A stretch of DNA of 64,000 bases from Yersinia frederiksenii ATCC 33641 (GCF_000754805.1 NZ_KN150731.1:3087886-3151885), one strand, 5' to 3'. Counted from the first letter of the stretch, positions 48,857-58,394 are shown. Notes: generated by a model not told the origin, from the letters alone. Made by a program: numbers and translations.

Positions 48857-49483
48857 TTACAAATACAGTGATCGGACAATGAGGAAATGCCCAACAAAAT
48901 AGCATCCAGCGACGATGGCAGGTGCAGCGCGGAAAGATAAACGATAACGATTAAGTAGCCAGATAGTGTGTGATACCAGTAATAGCACCGTACCCGTCAG
49001 CAATGAGAAACTCAGGTCGGTACTACGAGCAAAGTACTGTTCACCTGCCATCCACACCATAAGTAATGTCATGCCGATGAAAGCGACTACCGGCCAGCGC
49101 ATCTCTGCTAATTTGCTCCAGATTGTCGCCAGCAATAGCGCGCCAACAATAATTAAAACCAAGGGAAGCGGCCAGAATAGGGTAAAGGTCATCTGGCTAG
49201 CAAAGCTGATGGTATAGAGTAAATGAGAGAGGAAGAATGCACCCAGAGCATAAAGTAAGCGCTCACTGGGGAGCAGTAATAAGGCGTCTGCAACCAGCGT
49301 TGCCACCAAACCCAACACAATCAGATAGCCCGCAGGGCCGAGTATAGGTGCTTGCCATGCAAGTAATAGCAACAGTAACAAGGTAACGGGTTTGAATACC
49401 CAACGTTGCCAACGTGGGCCTCGGTAAGTTGCATCAACAAACAACCAACCGGAAAAGAATACAGCAAGGAATGGCCAGCTCAT
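48857..49483 (-). CDS. yhhN: YhhN, lysoplasmalogenase-family membrane protein
   Basis: This 208-residue integral membrane protein of the YhhN/TMEM86 family has about seven to eight spans. Eukaryotic TMEM86B cleaves the vinyl-ether bond of lysoplasmalogens, and some bacterial members share the activity; that substrate is uncertain in Yersinia. [13 protein letters not shown] near residue 60 and [14 protein letters not shown] C-terminus are family features. Length equals E. coli YhhN. Its place next to zntA is conserved. Confidence 0.92.
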   Translation of the reverse strand: MSWPFLAVFFSGWLFVDATYRGPRWQRWVFKPVTLLLLLLLAWQAPILGPAGYLIVLGLVATLVADALLLLPSERLLYALGAFFLSHLLYTISFASQMTFTLFWPLPLVLIIVGALLLATIWSKLAEMRWPVVAFIGMTLLMVWMAGEQYFARSTDLSFSLLTGTVLLLVSHTIWLLNRYRLSFRAAPAIVAGCYFVGHFLIVRSLYL

Positions 49484-49769
49484 TATTTATCCTTTTTCTA
49501 TACAGGTTTTAATGAAACTACCTGTGTTGTAATGACAATCCGCAACGCCAATAATTCTGAGTATACATCCATCAAGTGTAAGGGATGGAAACAAAGAGTG
49601 ATAGATACGCTGAAGTGATTTGCATGATTTGTGCCACTTAATGCGTAGCAGCACGCATAATCAGATTTCGCGGAAGAATCGACCGGCCGAGCCCTTGGTC
49701 TTGTTTGGCCCACATGTTATGTTAACGCCGATTTCCGTTCGTTAAATCAAGGGATAGAGGCAATACGCC

Positions 49770-50090
49770 ATGGCTAATGAACAATTGCTTTATCGTATTC
49801 AATTTATAAATAACGGTAAGAATTATCAGCTCTATGTCCGTGAGGTAGGCCCAAGTACCTTGTTTGGGTTTATTGAAATTGCTGATTTTGTCTTTGATAG
49901 CCAATCCACGTTACTGGTGGATCCTTCAACCGAAAAATTAAAGACAGAATTTTCCGGCGTTAACCGTAGTTATATTCCGCTTCATTCCGTGATTCGTATT
50001 GATGCGGTAACGGAAAAGGGCAGTGCTCGGATTTCCGAATTGGGCAGTAACGTGATGAGTTTCCCTTATTTACCGGGTAATAAACCTTAA
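49770..50090 (+). CDS. DUF1820 family protein
   Basis: This 106-residue cytoplasmic protein belongs to the DUF1820 family of gammaproteobacteria; no function is known. The chain begins LLYRIQFINNGKNYQLYVREV and includes GFIEIADFVFD and SYIPLHSVIRIDAVTEKG, which suggest a small beta-rich fold. It has no signal peptide or membrane span. It lies 32 bases before yhhM in the same direction, suggesting cotranscription. E. coli K-12 has no copy between yhhN and yhhM. Confidence 0.85.
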   Translation: MANEQLLYRIQFINNGKNYQLYVREVGPSTLFGFIEIADFVFDSQSTLLVDPSTEKLKTEFSGVNRSYIPLHSVIRIDAVTEKGSARISELGSNVMSFPYLPGNKP

Positions 50091-50122
50091 ATACATATCC
50101 TGAGTGAAATTCGTAAAATTTT

Positions 50123-50512
50123 ATGAACAGACCTCCTTTGCTATTTATTGCCGTAGTTGTACTGATTGCCGTGCTGGCAACCCGTCAGTATTGGCAGAAA
50201 AAAAGGCAAGATGCGGAAAATGACCGCTCACCGGTGCGCAGCTTACAAGTTGAAGTCATTAATAAGCGAGAGGTATTGGCTCCCAATCGTCGTTCACGTC
50301 AACGTGAAGAGATTGTTGCTGAAGAAAAACGTTATGAAGTTAATTTTCGACCTATTTTCAGTGAGATAGCGTCGAAAAGTGGCAGTGAAATCAAAATGGT
50401 ACTCCCACTGCAGGAATATAATCGGATTGAGCAGGGCGCCCAAGGGACGCTACGCCTACAGGGAACCCGCTATATTGATTTCACTCCCAACTCAGCCGTG
50501 ACCAACAAGTGA
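50123..50512 (+). CDS. yhhM: YhhM, DUF2500 membrane protein
   Basis: This 129-residue protein has one N-terminal membrane span (about residues 5-22), then a basic stretch and a small soluble domain, probably periplasmic. It matches E. coli YhhM (119 aa) in NRPPLLFI, NDRSPVRS, NRRSRQ and the C-terminal GTLRLQGTRYIDF. Function is unknown. In E. coli yhhM, yhhL and yhhN are neighbours as here; an ERIC element follows. Confidence 0.9.
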   Translation: MNRPPLLFIAVVVLIAVLATRQYWQKKRQDAENDRSPVRSLQVEVINKREVLAPNRRSRQREEIVAEEKRYEVNFRPIFSEIASKSGSEIKMVLPLQEYNRIEQGAQGTLRLQGTRYIDFTPNSAVTNK

Positions 50513-50518
50513 CCCAAT

Positions 50519-50585
50519 GAGCTTACGTCAGTAAGTGATTCGGGTGAACGAAACCAGCCAACATATCTGCAACTTGAAAGATGAC
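50519..50585 (+). repeat. Partial ERIC repeat (right half)
   Basis: The 67 bases from GAGCTTACGTCAGTAAGTGA to CTTGAAAGATGAC repeat 50647-50713 almost base for base at an offset of 128, and match the right half of an ERIC element. The left half is absent. Confidence 0.85.
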
Positions 50586-50593
50586 AACATATC

Positions 50594-50718
50594 TATACCC
50601 AATAGATTTCAAGATGCAGGAAGGCGGCAAAGGAGAGAGTCCCGCTGAGCTTACATCAGTAAGTGATTCGGGTGAACGAACGCAGCCAACACATCTGCAA
50701 CTTGAAAGATGACGGGTA
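50594..50718 (+). repeat. Full-length ERIC element
   Basis: The 125-bp element runs from TATACCCAATAGATTTCAAG to CTTGAAAGATGACGGGTA. Its centre GAGCTTACATCAGTAAGTGA is the classic ERIC core (the region used for ERIC fingerprinting primers), and the two ends form a long imperfect inverted repeat. It lies between yhhM and the convergent yhhL. Confidence 0.92.
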
Positions 50719-50725
50719 AAGGGCA

Positions 50726-50998
50726 TTATTTCTTAGGAATAGACGGTTGCTTCTTTTGCCAGGCCAGCAATTCAAAAACTCCGAATACAAAAATTTTAAA
50801 TTGTTGTAATCCACTGATGGGTTGGTCTTTAGGTTGGGTAGATTTGAGCAATACCAATTGCAACCCATGCATCAACACCATGAATATCATCGCAACATTA
50901 ATAAAATATTTTAACGGCGTTGGAAACGGTTTAAATAAGTTTAAGAGCAGGAAAAACCATACTCCTAGCATCAATAATCGGCCGAGGTTAATCCACAT
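50726..50998 (-). CDS. yhhL: YhhL, DUF1145 inner-membrane protein
   Basis: This 90-residue protein has three hydrophobic segments; function is unknown. MWINLGRLLMLGVW, FINVAMIFMVLMHGLQL, LLKSTQPKD and FVFGVFELLAWQKK match E. coli YhhL (89 aa). The ATG at 50998 lies 11 bases inside the rsmD 3' end, the same overlapping arrangement as in E. coli; a longer upstream frame lies wholly within rsmD and is rejected. It faces yhhM across the ERIC elements. Confidence 0.93.
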   Translation of the reverse strand: MWINLGRLLMLGVWFFLLLNLFKPFPTPLKYFINVAMIFMVLMHGLQLVLLKSTQPKDQPISGLQQFKIFVFGVFELLAWQKKQPSIPKK

Positions 50999-51641
50999 GA
51001 TGTTGCTCCTGTTCTTCAACGGATTCTGCGTATTGATGAGTCTGTTTGTTACGAATATAGAGGCGATAAGCAACTTGCCCGGCAATTTTCTCACGATGTA
51101 ACTGCCAACTGGCTGGCACATCCGCGGCAGCGCTTTCAGACTCAGCTTCGACATAAATCCAGGCATCTGCCGCTAGCCAGTTAAATTGTTCCAGTAAATT
51201 GATGGTTTCAGCCAATAAGCCTTTTCGAAAAGGAGGGTCAAGAAATACCAAATCAAAAGGTTGCCCCGGTTGGGCCAGCCATTGCAAGGAGTTGGTGTGC
51301 ACGACTTGCCCATTTTCGGCACTCAACAACGTCAGGTTGTTGCTCAGCTGCTTCGCGACATACCGATCAGCCTCCAGCAATATAGCTTCACCGGCATAGC
51401 GCGATAGTGCTTCCAGCCCTAGTGCACCGCTACCCGCGAAACAATCCAGGCATCGGGCACCTTGAATCATCGGCGCAAGCCAGTTAAACAGCGTTTCTCT
51501 AACCCGATCAGTGGTGGGACGCAGCCCTGGGCTATCGGGTACAGGCAATTTTCGCCCTCGCCATTTACCACCAATGATACGGATCTGCCCTGCAGATGGT
51601 GATGGGGCTTGTTTTGCTTTTACTATCGGTCGCTTTGCCAT
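50988..51641 (-). CDS. rsmD: RsmD, 16S rRNA (guanine966-N2)-methyltransferase
   Basis: This 217-residue SAM-dependent methyltransferase modifies G966 of 16S rRNA in assembled 30S particles. IRIIGGKWRGRKLPVP opens the domain, LDCFAGSGALGLEALSR is the SAM site, and LVFLDPPFRKG holds the catalytic DPPF motif. The C-terminal tail (THQYAESVEEQEQHHVD) is polar and variable. It is divergent from ftsY, as in E. coli, and overlaps yhhL. Confidence 0.96.
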   Translation of the reverse strand: MAKRPIVKAKQAPSPSAGQIRIIGGKWRGRKLPVPDSPGLRPTTDRVRETLFNWLAPMIQGARCLDCFAGSGALGLEALSRYAGEAILLEADRYVAKQLSNNLTLLSAENGQVVHTNSLQWLAQPGQPFDLVFLDPPFRKGLLAETINLLEQFNWLAADAWIYVEAESESAAADVPASWQLHREKIAGQVAYRLYIRNKQTHQYAESVEEQEQHHVD

Positions 51642-51858
51642 AGATCGCTTTATGTGAGAATTGGCCAGTATTGCAGCATTAAATAAAAAATTAGTTCCTA
51701 TTCTACCTTTGTGTGCAGTGTGGGGGAAACGTTAAACCTTTGTTGATTGAATTCACAATAGAAAGCAGCATCGTGTGCGTGTTGCTGTTCAGGGGAAAGT
51801 GATAGACTTGCGAACTATTATCTTATTTATGCAAACCCAAAGTAATTAGAGTCCAAAA

Positions 51859-53421
51859 ATGGCAAAAGATAAAAAACGTGGATTTTTTTCCTGGCTGGGT
51901 CTCGGCCGGCAGAATGAAGAAAACACAGCAGAGCCATTGGCTACTGAGAAAGACAATGCTGCAGAGCCGGTTGTCGAAGAGCAAGCTATCAGCGAAAAAC
52001 AGGCTAATATAGCGCCTGAAAGCACTATAACCGAGCCTGTAGCAGAACACTCGGCACTCACTCCAGGTGAGTGGGATAGCGCTGCCATTAGTGAAGTTGC
52101 GGCTAAAATTTTACCAGAAGTGGTAGCAGAACCCACTGCGCAATTTGTTGAAGAGCCTATAGTTATTGAAGAAACTATAGTCATTGAGAAACCTATAGCC
52201 GTTGAAAAATCTATAGATTCTGCTGAAGACCCTCAGTATTTACAGCATCATTTCTCGCAGCATCACTCTTCACAACAGAGTGATGATAAGAATATTACTT
52301 CATGGGATGAAGGCTCTGTCAGTGCGCCAGAACTGCCGTTGATGGAAGATAATGTTGTTATTGATACTCCGGAACCGCAAGCCGTTGTGGAAGAACCGCT
52401 GAATGAGGTTATTGAAGAGCTTGATATCGTTGACATTGAAGACGATAAAACGGAAGAGAAATTCGTACCCGTAGCTGCCCAGGAGCAAGAGCGGCCAACT
52501 AAAGAAGGCTTTTTTGCCCGGTTAAAACGCAGCTTAATTAAAACCAAGCAGAATCTCGGCTCCGGTTTTATGGGGTTGTTCAGTGGTAAAAAAATTGACG
52601 ACGATCTCTTTGATGAGCTGGAAGAACAGCTCCTGATCGCCGACGTTGGCGTCGAAACGACCCGTAAAATTATTACCTCTTTGACAGAACACGCCAGTCG
52701 TAAGCAACTAAAAGATGCTGAAGCGCTGTATGGCAAGCTCAAAGAGGAAATGTCTGAAATTCTGTCTAAAGTAGACAAACCATTGGATGTCAGCGGCAAA
52801 AGTCCGTACGTCATCTTAATGGTCGGTGTTAATGGTGTGGGTAAGACCACCACCATCGGTAAACTGGCGCGTCAATTCCAGGCTGAAGGTAAATCCGTCA
52901 TGCTGGCCGCGGGTGATACTTTCCGCGCTGCTGCGGTAGAGCAACTGCAAGTTTGGGGTGATCGCAACAAGATTGCTGTTGTGGCACAGCATACCGGTGC
53001 CGATTCCGCATCGGTAATTTTCGATGCTATTCAGGCAGCTAAAGCCCGTGGTATTGATGTGCTGTTGGCTGATACTGCGGGGCGCTTGCAGAATAAAGCT
53101 CACTTGATGGAAGAGCTGAAGAAGATTGTCCGCGTGATGAAAAAGCTGGACGGCGATGCCCCACATGAGGTTATGCTGACGTTGGATGCCAGTACCGGAC
53201 AAAATGCGGTTAGTCAGGCGAAACTGTTTAATGAAGCCGTGGGTCTGACGGGTATCACCCTGACGAAGCTGGATGGCACCGCCAAGGGCGGGGTAATTTT
53301 TGCCATTGCAGACCAGTTCGGTATCCCAATCCGTTATATCGGTGTTGGGGAAGGTATCGAAGATTTACGGCCATTTAAGGCTGACGATTTTATTGAGGCT
53401 CTTTTTGCCCGAGAGGATTAA
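51859..53421 (+). CDS. ftsY: FtsY, signal recognition particle receptor
   Basis: This 520-residue SRP-family GTPase docks SRP-ribosome complexes at SecYEG. An acidic, Glu/Val/Pro-rich A domain (about 1-210) of low conservation precedes the N domain (from about 215) and G domain: G1 GVNGVGKTT (323-331), DTAGR (405-409) and TKLDGTAKGG (469-478). Residues 100-123 are a fourfold hexapeptide repeat (PIVIEE TIVIEK PIAVEK SIDSAE). The lipid-binding basic start MAKDKKRGFFSWLG matches E. coli. It is followed by ftsE after five bases in the ftsYEX operon. Confidence 0.97.
   Translation: MAKDKKRGFFSWLGLGRQNEENTAEPLATEKDNAAEPVVEEQAISEKQANIAPESTITEPVAEHSALTPGEWDSAAISEVAAKILPEVVAEPTAQFVEEPIVIEETIVIEKPIAVEKSIDSAEDPQYLQHHFSQHHSSQQSDDKNITSWDEGSVSAPELPLMEDNVVIDTPEPQAVVEEPLNEVIEELDIVDIEDDKTEEKFVPVAAQEQERPTKEGFFARLKRSLIKTKQNLGSGFMGLFSGKKIDDDLFDELEEQLLIADVGVETTRKIITSLTEHASRKQLKDAEALYGKLKEEMSEILSKVDKPLDVSGKSPYVILMVGVNGVGKTTTIGKLARQFQAEGKSVMLAAGDTFRAAAVEQLQVWGDRNKIAVVAQHTGADSASVIFDAIQAAKARGIDVLLADTAGRLQNKAHLMEELKKIVRVMKKLDGDAPHEVMLTLDASTGQNAVSQAKLFNEAVGLTGITLTKLDGTAKGGVIFAIADQFGIPIRYIGVGEGIEDLRPFKADDFIEALFARED
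52156..52227 (+). repeat. Four tandem 18-bp units inside the ftsY A domain
   Basis: Each unit carries CTATAG after its first base and encodes a hexapeptide of the type PIVIEE. Later units have diverged. The repeat is in frame and lengthens the acidic A domain, which tolerates length change. Confidence 0.75.
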
Positions 53422-53426
53422 TACGG

Positions 53427-54095
53427 ATGATTCGCTTTGAACAGGTCAGTAAAGCTTATCTAGGCGGTCGACAGGCACTGCAAGGGGTAGATTTTCATCT
53501 GCGTCCGGCGGAAATGGCGTTTTTGACCGGCCACTCTGGTGCTGGGAAAAGTACTCTGCTGAAACTGATTTGTGGTATCGAACGGCCGAGTGCCGGCCAT
53601 ATCTGGTTTGGTGGTCACGATATCAGCCGCTTGAAAAACCGCGAAGTACCATTCTTGCGTCGCCAGATCGGGATGATCTTCCAGGATCACCATCTCCTGC
53701 TCGATAGAACGATATATGACAATGTTGCTATGCCCTTGATTATTGCTGGTGCCAGCACCGAAGATATTCGCCGTAGAGTGTCAGCAGCATTGGATAAAGT
53801 GGGGTTATTGGATAAGGCGAAGAATTTCCCTATCCAACTTTCCGGTGGTGAGCAACAGCGTGTCGGTATTGCTCGGGCGGTGGTGAACAAGCCTGCGGTA
53901 TTACTGGCGGATGAACCGACAGGTAACCTGGACGATGCGTTATCAGAAGGTATTTTGCGCTTGTTTGAAGAGTTTAACCGTGTGGGTGTTACCGTGTTAA
54001 TGGCAACTCACGATACATCATTGATTGCCCGGCGACGCTACCCAATCTTGACTCTGAGTCAGGGGCGGATGTTAGGAGCGCATCATGGCGAATAA
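53427..54095 (+). CDS. ftsE: FtsE, cell-division ABC ATPase
   Basis: This 222-residue ABC ATPase pairs with FtsX to control amidase activation (through EnvC) at the septum. Walker A is GHSGAGKST near residue 36, the ABC signature LSGGEQQR, Walker [13 protein letters not shown], and the switch His in [22 protein letters not shown] matches the E. coli start. It overlaps ftsX by 11 bases. Confidence 0.97.
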   Translation: MIRFEQVSKAYLGGRQALQGVDFHLRPAEMAFLTGHSGAGKSTLLKLICGIERPSAGHIWFGGHDISRLKNREVPFLRRQIGMIFQDHHLLLDRTIYDNVAMPLIIAGASTEDIRRRVSAALDKVGLLDKAKNFPIQLSGGEQQRVGIARAVVNKPAVLLADEPTGNLDDALSEGILRLFEEFNRVGVTVLMATHDTSLIARRRYPILTLSQGRMLGAHHGE

Positions 54096-55038
54096 TGCGC
54101 AGAAAGCAAAAACCAAGGCGCTGAAAGGCGGTTGGCGCGAACAGTGGCGCTATTCGTGGGTTAATGCCATTGCCGATATGATGCGCCAACCCTTGGCGAC
54201 GTTGTTAACCGTGATGGTCATTGCTATCTCACTGACACTGCCAAGTGTGTGCTATATCGTATGGAAAAACGTCAGTCAGGCAGCCGATCAATGGTATCCG
54301 ACTCCGCAACTGACCGTTTATCTGGATAAGGCTCTGGATGATAATGCGGCTGAAAATGTCGTAACCGCACTGAAAGCTGAAGCCGGTGTTGAGAAGGTTA
54401 ACTATCTGTCGCGAGAAGAAGCGATGGGTGAGTTCCGCAACTGGTCTGGTTTTGGGGGGGCACTGGATATGCTGGAAGAGAATCCATTGCCCGCAGTAGC
54501 TATTATCACCCCTAAATTGGATTTCCAGAGTTCAGGAACGCTGGATACTCTCCGTGACCGAGTGAGCAAGGTTGAAGGTATCGCTGAAGTTCGCATGGAC
54601 GACAGCTGGTTTGCTCGTCTGGCAGCCTTAACGGGGTTAGTTGGTCAAGTTGCTGCAATGATTGGTGTTTTAATGATAGTTGCTGTGTTCTTGGTGATTG
54701 GTAACAGCGTACGTTTAAGCATCTTCAGTCGGCGAGACACTATCAATGTCATGAAACTGATTGGTGCAACCGATGGATTTATTTTGCGACCATTCTTGAA
54801 CGGCGGGGCCATGTTGGGCTTTAGTGGCGCAGTGTTATCACTGATTCTGTCTGAAGCACTGGTATGGAAGCTGGGTTCGGTGGTTACGCAGGTAGCCACA
54901 GTGTTTGGCACCAGCTTTACATTACACGGCTTAAGCTGGGATGAGTGCCTATTATTGGTATTGATCTCTGCCATGATTGGCTGGATCGCTGCCTGGCTGG
55001 CGACGGTTCAACATTTACGCCGATTTACACCGCAGTAA
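54085..55038 (+). CDS. ftsX: FtsX, cell-division ABC permease
   Basis: This 317-residue inner-membrane subunit has four spans and a periplasmic loop between spans 1 and 2 that binds Env[17 protein letters not shown] marks the first span; [23 protein letters not shown] lies in the periplasmic loop (split here for length: VNYLSREEA then MGEFRNWSG); [13 protein letters not shown] and [13 protein letters not shown] end the core. It is about 35 residues shorter than E. coli FtsX, all at the cytoplasmic N-terminus. Confidence 0.96.
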   Translation: MANNAQKAKTKALKGGWREQWRYSWVNAIADMMRQPLATLLTVMVIAISLTLPSVCYIVWKNVSQAADQWYPTPQLTVYLDKALDDNAAENVVTALKAEAGVEKVNYLSREEAMGEFRNWSGFGGALDMLEENPLPAVAIITPKLDFQSSGTLDTLRDRVSKVEGIAEVRMDDSWFARLAALTGLVGQVAAMIGVLMIVAVFLVIGNSVRLSIFSRRDTINVMKLIGATDGFILRPFLNGGAMLGFSGAVLSLILSEALVWKLGSVVTQVATVFGTSFTLHGLSWDECLLLVLISAMIGWIAAWLATVQHLRRFTPQ

Positions 55039-55182
55039 AAAATGTTTGTTATACTCTTTCCCTGCGGTGTTTAAATTAAGGCAGGGAAAGAGTGGTTGTT
55101 TGCCCGTTAATTCCGCTGACTCTCCCCTGACACACTCCGGGTTATCTGCTAGGATCTACAGTTGAAGAATGTGATCCAGTTT

Positions 55183-55209
55183 GAACTTTTTTGGCAATAA
55201 CCAGTCGAA
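55183..55209 (+). promoter_or_regulatory. Sigma-E promoter of rpoH
   Basis: GAACTT (55183-55188), a 16-base spacer and TCGAA (55205-55209) match the sigma-E consensus and correspond to E. coli rpoH P3, which uses GAACTT and TCTGA. A shared downstream motif ACAGTG also follows. This promoter would keep sigma-32 made at lethal temperatures. Confidence 0.75.
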
Positions 55210-55328
55210 TAACACAGTGAAATGATAAGGTGCCCAGCGCTTGAATCTGCCTAAGCAGATGCTAAAATATCGGCGTTGAGATAAAACCGCACTATACCTA
55301 ACCTATAGATGCAATGAGAGGGTTTTGA

Positions 55329-56186
55329 ATGACCAAAGAAATGCAAACTTTAGCCTTAGTACCCCAAGGTAGTCTGGAAGCCTATATTCGGGCTGCCAAT
55401 GCCTATCCGATGCTGACTGCAGAGGAAGAGCGGGAGCTGGCTGAACGGCTGCATTACCAGGGCGATCTGGGAGCGGCTAAACAGCTTATCCTGTCTCACC
55501 TGCGCTTTGTCGCTCATGTTGCCCGCAACTATTCTGGGTATGGCTTGCCACAAGCTGACCTTATCCAGGAAGGTAATATTGGCTTGATGAAAGCGGTTCG
55601 CCGTTTTAACCCTGAGGTTGGGGTGCGTCTGGTGTCTTTCGCGGTACATTGGATCAAAGCAGAAATTCACGAATATGTTTTGCGTAACTGGCGAATTGTT
55701 AAAGTCGCGACCACGAAAGCTCAACGTAAGTTGTTCTTTAATCTGCGTAAAACCAAGCAGCGTCTGGGCTGGTTTAATCAGGATGAAGTAGAGCTGGTTG
55801 CCAAAGAACTGGGTGTGACCAGTAAAGATGTTCGCGAGATGGAATCACGTATGTCCGCTCAGGATATGACTTTCGATCCATCTCCAGATGACGAAGCTCG
55901 TGACGGTCAATCTATGGCCCCAGTCCTGTATTTGCAGGATAAAACCTCTGACTTTGCTGATGGCATCGAAGAGGACAACTGGGATAACCACGCGGCAGAT
56001 AAACTGTCTTATGCGTTGGAAGGATTGGACGAGCGGAGCCAGCATATTATTCGTGCCCGTTGGCTGGACGATGATAATAAGTCTACGTTGCAGGAGCTGG
56101 CTGATCAGTATGGTGTATCTGCTGAACGTGTTCGTCAGCTTGAAAAGAACGCGATGAAAAAATTACGTATGGCAATCGAAGCCTAA
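55329..56186 (+). CDS. rpoH: RpoH, heat-shock sigma factor sigma-32
   Basis: This 285-residue sigma-70-family factor drives heat-shock promoters. Region 2 includes [19 protein letters not shown] and [19 protein letters not shown]; the RpoH box [19 protein letters not shown] lies near residues 131-149; region 4.2 is [21 protein letters not shown]. Length equals E. coli nearly exactly (284). GAGAGGG precedes the ATG. In E. coli the 5' coding RNA folds to hide the ribosome site at low temperature; I did not model it. It has its own promoters in the 290-base gap after ftsX. Confidence 0.97.
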   Translation: MTKEMQTLALVPQGSLEAYIRAANAYPMLTAEEERELAERLHYQGDLGAAKQLILSHLRFVAHVARNYSGYGLPQADLIQEGNIGLMKAVRRFNPEVGVRLVSFAVHWIKAEIHEYVLRNWRIVKVATTKAQRKLFFNLRKTKQRLGWFNQDEVELVAKELGVTSKDVREMESRMSAQDMTFDPSPDDEARDGQSMAPVLYLQDKTSDFADGIEEDNWDNHAADKLSYALEGLDERSQHIIRARWLDDDNKSTLQELADQYGVSAERVRQLEKNAMKKLRMAIEA

Positions 56187-56215
56187 TAAGGCGATGACGA
56201 TGCGGTAATACGACA

Positions 56216-56241
56216 AAAAGGGCGATTGATATCGCCCTTTT
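56216..56241. terminator. Bidirectional terminator after rpoH
   Basis: AAAAGGGCGAT (56216-56226) and ATCGCCCTTTT (56231-56241) form a perfect 11-bp stem with a TGAT loop, T-rich on both strands, between rpoH and the convergent panM. Confidence 0.92.
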
Positions 56242-56291
56242 GCTTTTCTGATATTTACGGTGGCGATTGATACAGTAGCGCCATGCTACCC

Positions 56292-56690
56292 TTACGACTG
56301 CCGCTGCCAGCCTCGCGTACTGCGGGTAAAACCGTTGGCGTGCATAAAGCCGTCCATTGCTGCACGGTGTTCGATCGTGACTTGCTCATCACTTAGATGC
56401 CAGTGCTTGATTGCTGGCAGCTGACGCAATGTTTCTTCAATCAGATATAACCCCACTCCACGACGACGCGTCACCTCCCTGACCCATAAGTCCTGAAGCT
56501 CTGCTTGTTCACCATCTACCCTGATTTTAACTGCACCTAACAGACGCTCATTAAAACGTGCGGCGAAGAGGGGTTTACCATCTTGAATCCATTGCTGCCA
56601 GAGAGCAGGCTGTTGCGCAGGCCAAATTTTAGCTAAATCGATAAGGTCCTGATGAGTAAGGATTGTTAATCGTTCAATAGTCAGTTTCAT
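56292..56690 (-). CDS. panM: PanM (PanZ), PanD maturation factor
   Basis: This 132-residue GNAT-fold protein binds acetyl-CoA and triggers self-cleavage of pro-PanD to active aspartate decarboxylase; the acetyl-CoA dependence gives feedback on pantothenate synthesis. LFAARFNERLLGAVKI and LWVREVTRRRGVGLYLIEE (acetyl-CoA loop RRRGVG) match E. coli PanZ (127 aa). It sits between rpoH and livK; E. coli has livJ between rpoH and panM, and that gene is absent here. Confidence 0.93.
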   Translation of the reverse strand: MKLTIERLTILTHQDLIDLAKIWPAQQPALWQQWIQDGKPLFAARFNERLLGAVKIRVDGEQAELQDLWVREVTRRRGVGLYLIEETLRQLPAIKHWHLSDEQVTIEHRAAMDGFMHANGFTRSTRGWQRQS

Positions 56691-57113
56691 CGTTGCTAGA
56701 CCACAAAGAGATAAGGGTTATGGGGTTGTGGTTTATTGTACTAGATCACAGGTCAGAGCGTTGTGTAAGTTTTTCTGTACGTTCATGGGGGAAAATGTTT
56801 TTTCGATACTGCATTTTCCGAGTTTTAGCAGAGTAAATGATCACATATCCAGCACAACTCACTAGCATTTGTGCAAAACCCATTCAATTTAATCCTAATT
56901 TTATGCTGTTTACACCGCTTGTTTCTGCTTGTCTCAGTTGATTTACAGCATAAAACTCCTGTTTAATAGCATGAAAAATAAAGTCTTATTAGAAAAAAGC
57001 ATGACTTTTGAGACTAAATCATTATTAATTATGAATAAAACGTTAAAGCACGATAAAAAACGTTAAGAAAAACACAATAAGCACGTTCACAACGACAGAT
57101 GGGGTATTCGCGG
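56691..57113 (+). promoter_or_regulatory. AT-rich control region upstream of livK
   Basis: This 423-base region has no credible ORF. It contains an 11-bp perfect inverted repeat, TTTTATGCTGT (56899-56909) and ACAGCATAAAA (56945-56955), with a 35-base gap. Below that, long A/T tracts (56960-57090) lead to the start codon. Leucine-responsive protein (Lrp) controls liv genes in E. coli and binds AT-rich DNA, so Lrp control is a reasonable guess. Promoter boxes were not assigned. Confidence 0.5.
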
Positions 57114-58229
57114 ATGAAATTAACAAAAGGTAAAGTGTTGCTGGCTGGGTGTATAGCAATGGCGATGAGCCATTCTGTGCTGGCGAAAGACATTAAAGTT
57201 GCCATTGTTGGCGCTATGTCCGGTCCGGTTGCCCAATATGGTGACATGGAATTTACCGGTGCACGTCAGGCTATTGCTGATATCAATGCTAAAGGCGGAA
57301 TTAAAGGCGATAAACTGGTTGGCGTAGAATACGATGATGCCTGCGACCCTAAACAAGCAGTGGCTGTCGCTAACAAAGTGATTAACGATGGTATCCGCTA
57401 TGTCATTGGCCACCTATGCTCTTCTTCAACTCAGCCAGCTTCAGATATCTATGAAGATGAAGGCGTGATTATGATCACCCCAGCGGCGACCAACGCGGAT
57501 CTAACCACTCGTGGTTACAAAATGATTATGCGCACCACTGGCCTGGACTCTGACCAAGGCCCTACCGCGGCAAAATATATTCTTGAGACCATCAAACCTA
57601 AACGTATCGCCGTTGTGCATGACAAACAGCAATATGGTGAAGGTTTGGCGCGTTCTGTACGTGACAGCCTGAAAAAGCAGGGCACAGAACCTGTGCTGTT
57701 TGAAGGTGTGACTGCGGGCGATAAAGACTTCTCTACATTGGTTGCCCGTTTGAAGAAAGAGAACGTCGATTTTGTTTATTTTGGTGGTTACTACCCAGAA
57801 ATGGGGCAAATTCTGCGTCAGGCTAAGCAAGCCGGTCTGACCGCTCGCTTCATGGGCCCAGAGGGTGTTGGTAACTCCTCACTGTCTAATATCGCTGGTG
57901 ATGCTTCTGAAGGCATGTTAGTGACATTACCAAAACGTTATGACCAAGTTCCTGCTAACCAGCCTATCGTTGATGCGCTGAAAGCGAAGAAGCTTGACCC
58001 AACTGGCCCGTTCGTTTGGACAACCTATGCCGCACTGCAATCACTGACTACGGCTATGGAGCGCAGTGGCAGCCAGGAACCTGCTGATTTGGTTAAAGAT
58101 CTGAAAACCGGTAAGCCGGTTGAAACAGTGATGGGGCCATTGAACTGGGATGAAAAAGGCGATTTGAAAGGGTTTGAGTTCGGTATTTTTGAATGGCACG
58201 CGGATGGCTCATCTACCGCAGTCAAATAA
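57114..58229 (+). CDS. livK: LivK-type branched-chain amino-acid binding protein
   Basis: This 371-residue periplasmic precursor has a signal peptide ([20 protein letters not shown], cleavage after VLA near residue 24). It belongs to the periplasmic-binding-protein type I fold and delivers leucine, or leucine, isoleucine and valine, to Liv[42 protein letters not shown] and [20 protein letters not shown] match the E. coli LivJ/LivK pair (369 aa). With a single binding protein, it may cover the specificity of both. The ATG at 57114 is chosen over an upstream in-frame start. A 165-base gap before livH includes a probable attenuating hairpin. Confidence 0.95.
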   Translation: MKLTKGKVLLAGCIAMAMSHSVLAKDIKVAIVGAMSGPVAQYGDMEFTGARQAIADINAKGGIKGDKLVGVEYDDACDPKQAVAVANKVINDGIRYVIGHLCSSSTQPASDIYEDEGVIMITPAATNADLTTRGYKMIMRTTGLDSDQGPTAAKYILETIKPKRIAVVHDKQQYGEGLARSVRDSLKKQGTEPVLFEGVTAGDKDFSTLVARLKKENVDFVYFGGYYPEMGQILRQAKQAGLTARFMGPEGVGNSSLSNIAGDASEGMLVTLPKRYDQVPANQPIVDALKAKKLDPTGPFVWTTYAALQSLTTAMERSGSQEPADLVKDLKTGKPVETVMGPLNWDEKGDLKGFEFGIFEWHADGSSTAVK

Positions 58230-58252
58230 CAATAATATTAGAATCATCAAGT

Positions 58253-58334
58253 TGTAGGGTTGCTCTCGCAGCAATCCGGCCCCTTTTACCAACTGCATCC
58301 TCCCAAGTCCTGGGGGGATTTTTTCCTCTCTGCA
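58253..58334 (+). terminator. Hairpin-rich gap between livK and livH
   Basis: The gap holds GGGTTGCTCTCGCAGCAATCC, whose arms GGGTTGCT (58257-58264) and AGCAATCC (58270-58277) pair, and a later CCTCCCAAGT/CTGGGGGGATTTTTTCC segment ending in six T. Such partial terminators after binding-protein genes commonly lower expression of the membrane subunits compared with the binding protein. Confidence 0.55.
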
Positions 58335-58394
58335 CACAGTAGATTTGGCGCAGTTGGCTAGGGCAGCCAGGCAAGTGAATCAAAGGGTTAGGGT

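Noticed and set aside
52263-52856. A 197-codon open frame antisense to ftsY
   Set aside because: It is Ser-rich, low in complexity and mirrors the acidic FtsY A domain and G domain on the other strand; no ribosome site and no recognisable domain.
56735-56760. A possible CRP site (TACTAGATCACAGG) upstream of livK
   Set aside because: The right half TCACA is good, but the expected TGTGA left half is absent at the right spacing.
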